Shown here: positions 60,801 to 64,000 of the stretch, piece by piece
Numbering within the stretch: the first letter of the stretch is position 1
Layout: the number at the start of each line of letters is the position of its first letter
From: Asterella californica
Taxonomy: Eukaryota > Streptophyta > Marchantiopsida > Marchantiales > Aytoniaceae
Length of the DNA: 64,000 nucleotides
Reading direction: 5' to 3'
NCBI GenBank assembly: GCA_036924285.1
Contig: JAYKYS010000005.1
Span: 9,300,001 to 9,364,000 of the forward strand
Notes under the pieces: generated by a model
The model's input: only the letters and a program-made list of their open reading frames with translations
Databases searched by the model: none
Told to the model about the DNA's origin: nothing
Program-made: the position numbers and the translations under genes

Positions 60801-60803
60801 CTA
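60795..60803 (-). promoter_or_regulatory. UAG stop in a readthrough-type context between MTase and RT
   Basis: On the minus strand the junction reads AGA UAG CAG UCA. The six bases after UAG fit the CARYYA consensus known to promote stop-codon readthrough in tobamoviruses. Both sides are long open frames in the same register (the RT-side ATG is only 33 bases on). A plain CAG-to-TAG mutation would give the same sequence. Confidence 0.5.
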
Positions 60804-63800
60804 TCTTGCAGCCTCTGGAGCAGTTTCCTTCTGCTCACCACCAACAACCTCCACCGCTACTGTGTGTAAAACTTCTGCAGTTCTAGCTGCAAACTCCACA
60901 CTCTCTCCTATGACATCCCATGATGTCCAAGGATGACGAACTCCACGTGCCTCGCCCCCAGCCTTTGCCTCCACCGACCCGGTAGGCAAAGAGCTCAAGA
61001 GTGCTCGAGCAATAACACCCGTCGATCGCATCCGACGCTGCTCAGCCAATCCAAGGCTAACAATCCATGTCAAGCAATTCAAGTCCATTGCTTGACCCAA
61101 TACTTGACGACGTGAAGCCTCCGACACCGAAGCTACTGCCGTCGTACCCGTAGCGAAACCCATCGCTCGCTCTCTCTCATCGGCATTGGGCTCCACCAAC
61201 TGCCGTAATTGAGCATCCCACACAAGCCCAGGTCCTCCATCTCTGTAAGCATGTGACGCTGGAAAGCTTACCAATGTGGGTAACGCTACCATGGGCCGTC
61301 CCACTAGGTTCACCACTGCCATGGGTGACCTATCGACGACTCTCACTACTTGAGATCGTCGTCCTGCATCCAAGATGCTATCAACCGTGAGGTGCGCTGG
61401 TCGTCTCACTCCATCGTGTGCGCGCTTAAGCACCTCTCTCGGTAACAAGTTCGTCCACCACAACCGTGGACGATGTGCACGAGATCCCACTCTCGCTGCA
61501 TCCAACAACACTGCTGGTCCAACCCAAGACCGCACTTGGTGCACACTCGCCATCATATGTGTACGAGCATCACCCAACAAAGGAACGTTCTCCAAGATGT
61601 ACGCTGGAGAATCCACCTGATGCATCTGGAGATGTCGTAAGATCCGTAACATCTCCCAGAACATCCTAGATCGCGGGTCATGTAAACCCTGACCTCTCCC
61701 TGCACGCGTGTGACCTTGACATGGCCATCCGGCTATCACCAAGTGAATGGTGCCCACAAACGTGAGATCTTGCGCCCCCAGCAGCGAAATATCCGACGGT
61801 AATGCTTGCTGGTATCCTCTAACAGCTGATATGGGCAACAACTCAGGATATCTCTGCACCAAACGTGCCACATGTCGCAATGAGATGCGTCTCGTAATCT
61901 CATCTCTCTCCACATACAAGTATCGCTGTACTTGTATACCTGCTTGCAATACCGCAGCCAAACCTGTGCTGATCCCTCCAAACAGCTCCAGCACACATAC
62001 ACCTTCCTCTGGATACTGCCACACAATGGGAGTCGTATCCAACGGTGATAAGGTCACAGGGCCAGTAGCAGGAACAACCCTTTGTTCCTCTACTGGTGGT
62101 ACAAAAGCTTCACTCCAAGCCTGCTGCACCAACTGATCAGCATACTGCTGCAACTCTCCACTCGAACTCCAGAGTGGAACATCCAAGGCAGATGGTACTA
62201 ACGTAGACATGCTAGGCATGTCCTCCACCTCCTCATAGATTGGAGTATCCTCCGCATGGGCATTGCCCTCCAACAACTCGCCCGGCCAAGTGATGACCGA
62301 ACTGAACCCTGCAACAGATGCCATCGTCCCTGGTGTAGGCTCCGTCGTCCCAACTCTAGCACTGAACCGCACTGGTAAGCGGCTCACTCGTCCCTCACCG
62401 GACTGCCAACCTGGTCTGTAAGATGCTGTCTCTGCCCAATAGTCAATCACGAACCCCATAGGGTACAACACAGCACCTCCCACCAATACATCATAAGACT
62501 CTGCGGCTGTAACAATGGCCTTGGCCTTCACCATAGAGCCATCCGTAGGGTGATCTGACCGAACTCTCACCGTCAACATCTCCCGTGTCATGTGTAGAGC
62601 CGTACCTCCTGATCCCCCTAGAGATGTCTGCAACTGGAATGGACATCTCTCTATCTCGGACTTCTTCAGACCCAAACCAATACACGCCGTCTTTCCCAAC
62701 ATCAACGGTTGGGCTCCAGAGTCTAACAAGACCTTCTGGGGTCGATACACTTTCCCTGAAGGTGCCACCAAACAGAAAATACCACTTCTGTTGTCCAGCA
62801 ACACCACACCTGGTGCCAAACTAGCACGGTCAATCGCCGGCCTAGCTGGTAACTCATCTAACCTAGCAGCCGCCGCTTGCCAAGTACCACTGGTAGCTGT
62901 CCTGATCCTCGACTCCATGGACACGTCTACCGCCTCTCGCTGAACCACTTCAGCACTAGAGGTAACTACATCCTCGCTCTCACTGAGCGTGGCCGCCAAC
63001 TGGAACACTGGAGCCAAGTTGACTCCCAATGCCCTCATATCCGTGGCTGAGAATAGTGGGGTTCGCAAAACTGCTGTAGCCGCCCCCAACATCGGGTTCG
63101 ACGTCGCATCCACAGACGTCGAAGGTGGACTCACATCACACCCACTCCTGGATGTCGATGCCTCCAACTCTACTGCACCATCGGTAGGTCGTTTAGGAAC
63201 CATAGATGTGGTCCTCAACGCCTCCGATAGCGTGAACGACTGGGGAAGCCTGGCTTGTCTACCAGCCTCCCCGCGTTGTGGATCCAACTCCACTGACGCA
63301 CCTCGTGGCTCAGAGGCACGCACTGCACCTCTAGTCACTGCTGCAGATGCCTCAATCTGCGCCACACCAGCCATGAAGTCAAAGTCACCTCCTTCTCCTC
63401 CATAAGACGTGGAAGCCTCTGTTCCACCTGATCTCCGCTGAGCCATAGCCATACTAGCTATCCTCTGCTCCAACTGCTCAATCCGAGCAGCCATACCTGC
63501 TTCTGATGTTGTAGCAGGCGGTGGACCGAACGGTCCTCTCCCAGGTGCTGGACCTCTACCTCCAGCTCGACCACCACGGCCTCCCTGAGCTCCTCCGCCT
63601 CGTCCACGATCAGCCTTCCCTTGCCGCAACTCGGGATGGAGATCAAAACAACGGTCACTACTGTGACCAGGTCGTCCGCAATGCTCACATTGCCTAGGTA
63701 CTGCTTGAGACGTCCTTGATGTCCCTGACGTCTCAACACCTCTCCTCTGTGGACAGTCCCTCTGCTGATGAGGACCATCACACGTCCAGCAAGGACCCGC

Positions 63801-64000
63801 TTGCTGCTGACTAGAGAAGGACGGCATGGGCTTCTGCCCACCAGATCCTCCAACACCTCCCTGAGATCGGGACTGCTCCGCACGATCCTTACCACCACCA
63901 CCACCACCACGCTGTTGCGTAGCCTGTGATCCCCGAGAAGAGGTGGTCGCTCCATGTGGTGTCTCCTTGCTGAAACCAGCAACCACCACCCTCTCCTCCA
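60801..64000 (-). CDS. Gag zinc knuckles, aspartic protease and C5 cytosine methyltransferase (5' end beyond window)
   Basis: The frame is open across the right edge to the UAG at 60803-60801. Counting residues from 63989: a zinc knuckle of spacing C-x2-C-x3-H-x4-C ('CWTC') and a classical C-x2-C-x4-H-x4-C knuckle ('CEHCGRPGHSSDRC'); an RGG-rich region; a retropepsin with 'LLDSGAQPLMLG' (DSG near 62720) and 'YDVLVGGAVLYPMGFVID'; then, at about residues 660-980, a DNA methyltransferase: motif I 'VLELFGGISTGL', motif IV 'GWPCQG' (nucleophile Cys at 61721-61719), motif VI 'ILENV', motif VIII 'RAHRPRLWWTNL', motif IX 'ERERAMGF' and motif X 'RRQVLGQAMDL'. An 80-residue linker ends the part. Motif order is the normal one, not the DRM permutation. 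The 'HRPRLWWTNL' box is DNMT3/DRM-like. Confidence 0.95.
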   Translation of the reverse strand, partial: EERVVVAGFSKETPHGATTSSRGSQATQQRGGGGGGKDRAEQSRSQGGVGGSGGQKPMPSFSSQQQAGPCWTCDGPHQQRDCPQRRGVETSGTSRTSQAVPRQCEHCGRPGHSSDRCFDLHPELRQGKADRGRGGGAQGGRGGRAGGRGPAPGRGPFGPPPATTSEAGMAARIEQLEQRIASMAMAQRRSGGTEASTSYGGEGGDFDFMAGVAQIEASAAVTRGAVRASEPRGASVELDPQRGEAGRQARLPQSFTLSEALRTTSMVPKRPTDGAVELEASTSRSGCDVSPPSTSVDATSNPMLGAATAVLRTPLFSATDMRALGVNLAPVFQLAATLSESEDVVTSSAEVVQREAVDVSMESRIRTATSGTWQAAAARLDELPARPAIDRASLAPGVVLLDNRSGIFCLVAPSGKVYRPQKVLLDSGAQPLMLGKTACIGLGLKKSEIERCPFQLQTSLGGSGGTALHMTREMLTVRVRSDHPTDGSMVKAKAIVTAAESYDVLVGGAVLYPMGFVIDYWAETASYRPGWQSGEGRVSRLPVRFSARVGTTEPTPGTMASVAGFSSVITWPGELLEGNAHAEDTPIYEEVEDMPSMSTLVPSALDVPLWSSSGELQQYADQLVQQAWSEAFVPPVEEQRVVPATGPVTLSPLDTTPIVWQYPEEGVCVLELFGGISTGLAAVLQAGIQVQRYLYVERDEITRRISLRHVARLVQRYPELLPISAVRGYQQALPSDISLLGAQDLTFVGTIHLVIAGWPCQGHTRAGRGQGLHDPRSRMFWEMLRILRHLQMHQVDSPAYILENVPLLGDARTHMMASVHQVRSWVGPAVLLDAARVGSRAHRPRLWWTNLLPREVLKRAHDGVRRPAHLTVDSILDAGRRSQVVRVVDRSPMAVVNLVGRPMVALPTLVSFPASHAYRDGGPGLVWDAQLRQLVEPNADERERAMGFATGTTAVASVSEASRRQVLGQAMDLNCLTWIVSLGLAEQRRMRSTGVIARALLSSLPTGSVEAKAGGEARGVRHPWTSWDVIGESVEFAARTAEVLHTVAVEVVGGEQKETAPEAAR
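61055..62010 (-). other. C5 cytosine DNA methyltransferase domain inside the retroelement polyprotein
   Basis: About 320 codons with motifs I, IV, VI, VIII, IX and X in canonical order and spacing, and a target-recognition region of roughly 85 residues between VIII and IX. The catalytic Pro-Cys-Gln, Glu-Asn-Val and Arg-x-Arg are all present, so the enzyme is predicted to be active. Its place between protease and RT means it would be made as part of the polyprotein and possibly packaged with the RT machinery. Confidence 0.93.

Larger units (their letters stand above)
56988..64000 (-). mobile_element. Ty3/gypsy LTR retrotransposon carrying a DNA methyltransferase and a PHD finger (5' end beyond window)
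   Basis: Order on the minus strand: gag zinc knuckles and RGG region, aspartic protease, C5 cytosine methyltransferase, reverse transcriptase, RNase H, integrase, PHD-type finger, then a polypurine tract and LTR-like DNA. RT-RNase H-IN order marks it as Ty3/gypsy. All coding parts are in one frame, interrupted only by two UAG codons, so the copy is young or recently active. It is clearly GC-richer than the flanking DNA. The gag capsid region and the 5' LTR lie beyond position 64000, so LTR identity and age cannot be judged here. Confidence 0.95.

Overview
The window is nuclear DNA from a streptophyte plant. Four intron-rich host genes, all on the minus strand, have protein features typical of land-plant families: an organellar PrmC/HemK glutamine methyltransferase, an MBR/HIP1-type RING-H2 ubiquitin ligase, a carnosine N-methyltransferase-like (N2227) enzyme, and the autophagy subunit ATG14. 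Compact introns, AT-rich intergenic DNA and the retroelement types fit a bryophyte, lycophyte or charophyte better than a flowering plant. That placement is inference, not something the sequence proves.

Layout. 1-4.3 kb is a decayed Ty3/gypsy element on the minus strand. 4.3-9.25 kb holds repeats and no clear gene. 9.25-10.5 kb has the 3' exons of the PrmC gene. 10.5-13.6 kb is unresolved. 13.57-17.26 kb is a complete five-exon RING-H2 E3 gene. 17.3-24.2 kb is intergenic with GC-rich simple repeats. 24.2-29.1 kb is the CARNMT-like gene, with fifteen exons resolved and the last one missing. 29-41.6 kb is AT-rich intergenic DNA with an internally deleted relative of the first gypsy element (32-34.9 kb), a near-perfect foldback and a TIR element at 39.4-39.9 kb. 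41.6-47.5 kb is ATG14. 48.9-49.3 kb is a second TIR element of the same family. 49.3-57 kb is AT-rich and contains a 44-bp minisatellite. 57-64 kb is a GC-richer, well-preserved Ty3/gypsy element on the minus strand that runs off the right edge.

The main discovery is in the last element. Its polyprotein carries a complete-looking C5 cytosine DNA methyltransferase domain between the protease and the reverse transcriptase. The integrase ends in a PHD-type zinc finger where many plant gypsy elements have a chromodomain. The gag-protease-methyltransferase part is separated from reverse transcriptase by one in-frame UAG whose downstream hexamer fits the tobamovirus-type readthrough context. A second in-frame UAG lies just before integrase and looks like decay. 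The element therefore encodes both a potential writer of DNA methylation and a potential chromatin reader, next to older repeats that look C-to-T decayed.

Exon boundaries were assigned by eye from splice consensus, reading-frame continuity and resemblance to remembered plant family members. No alignment was run.
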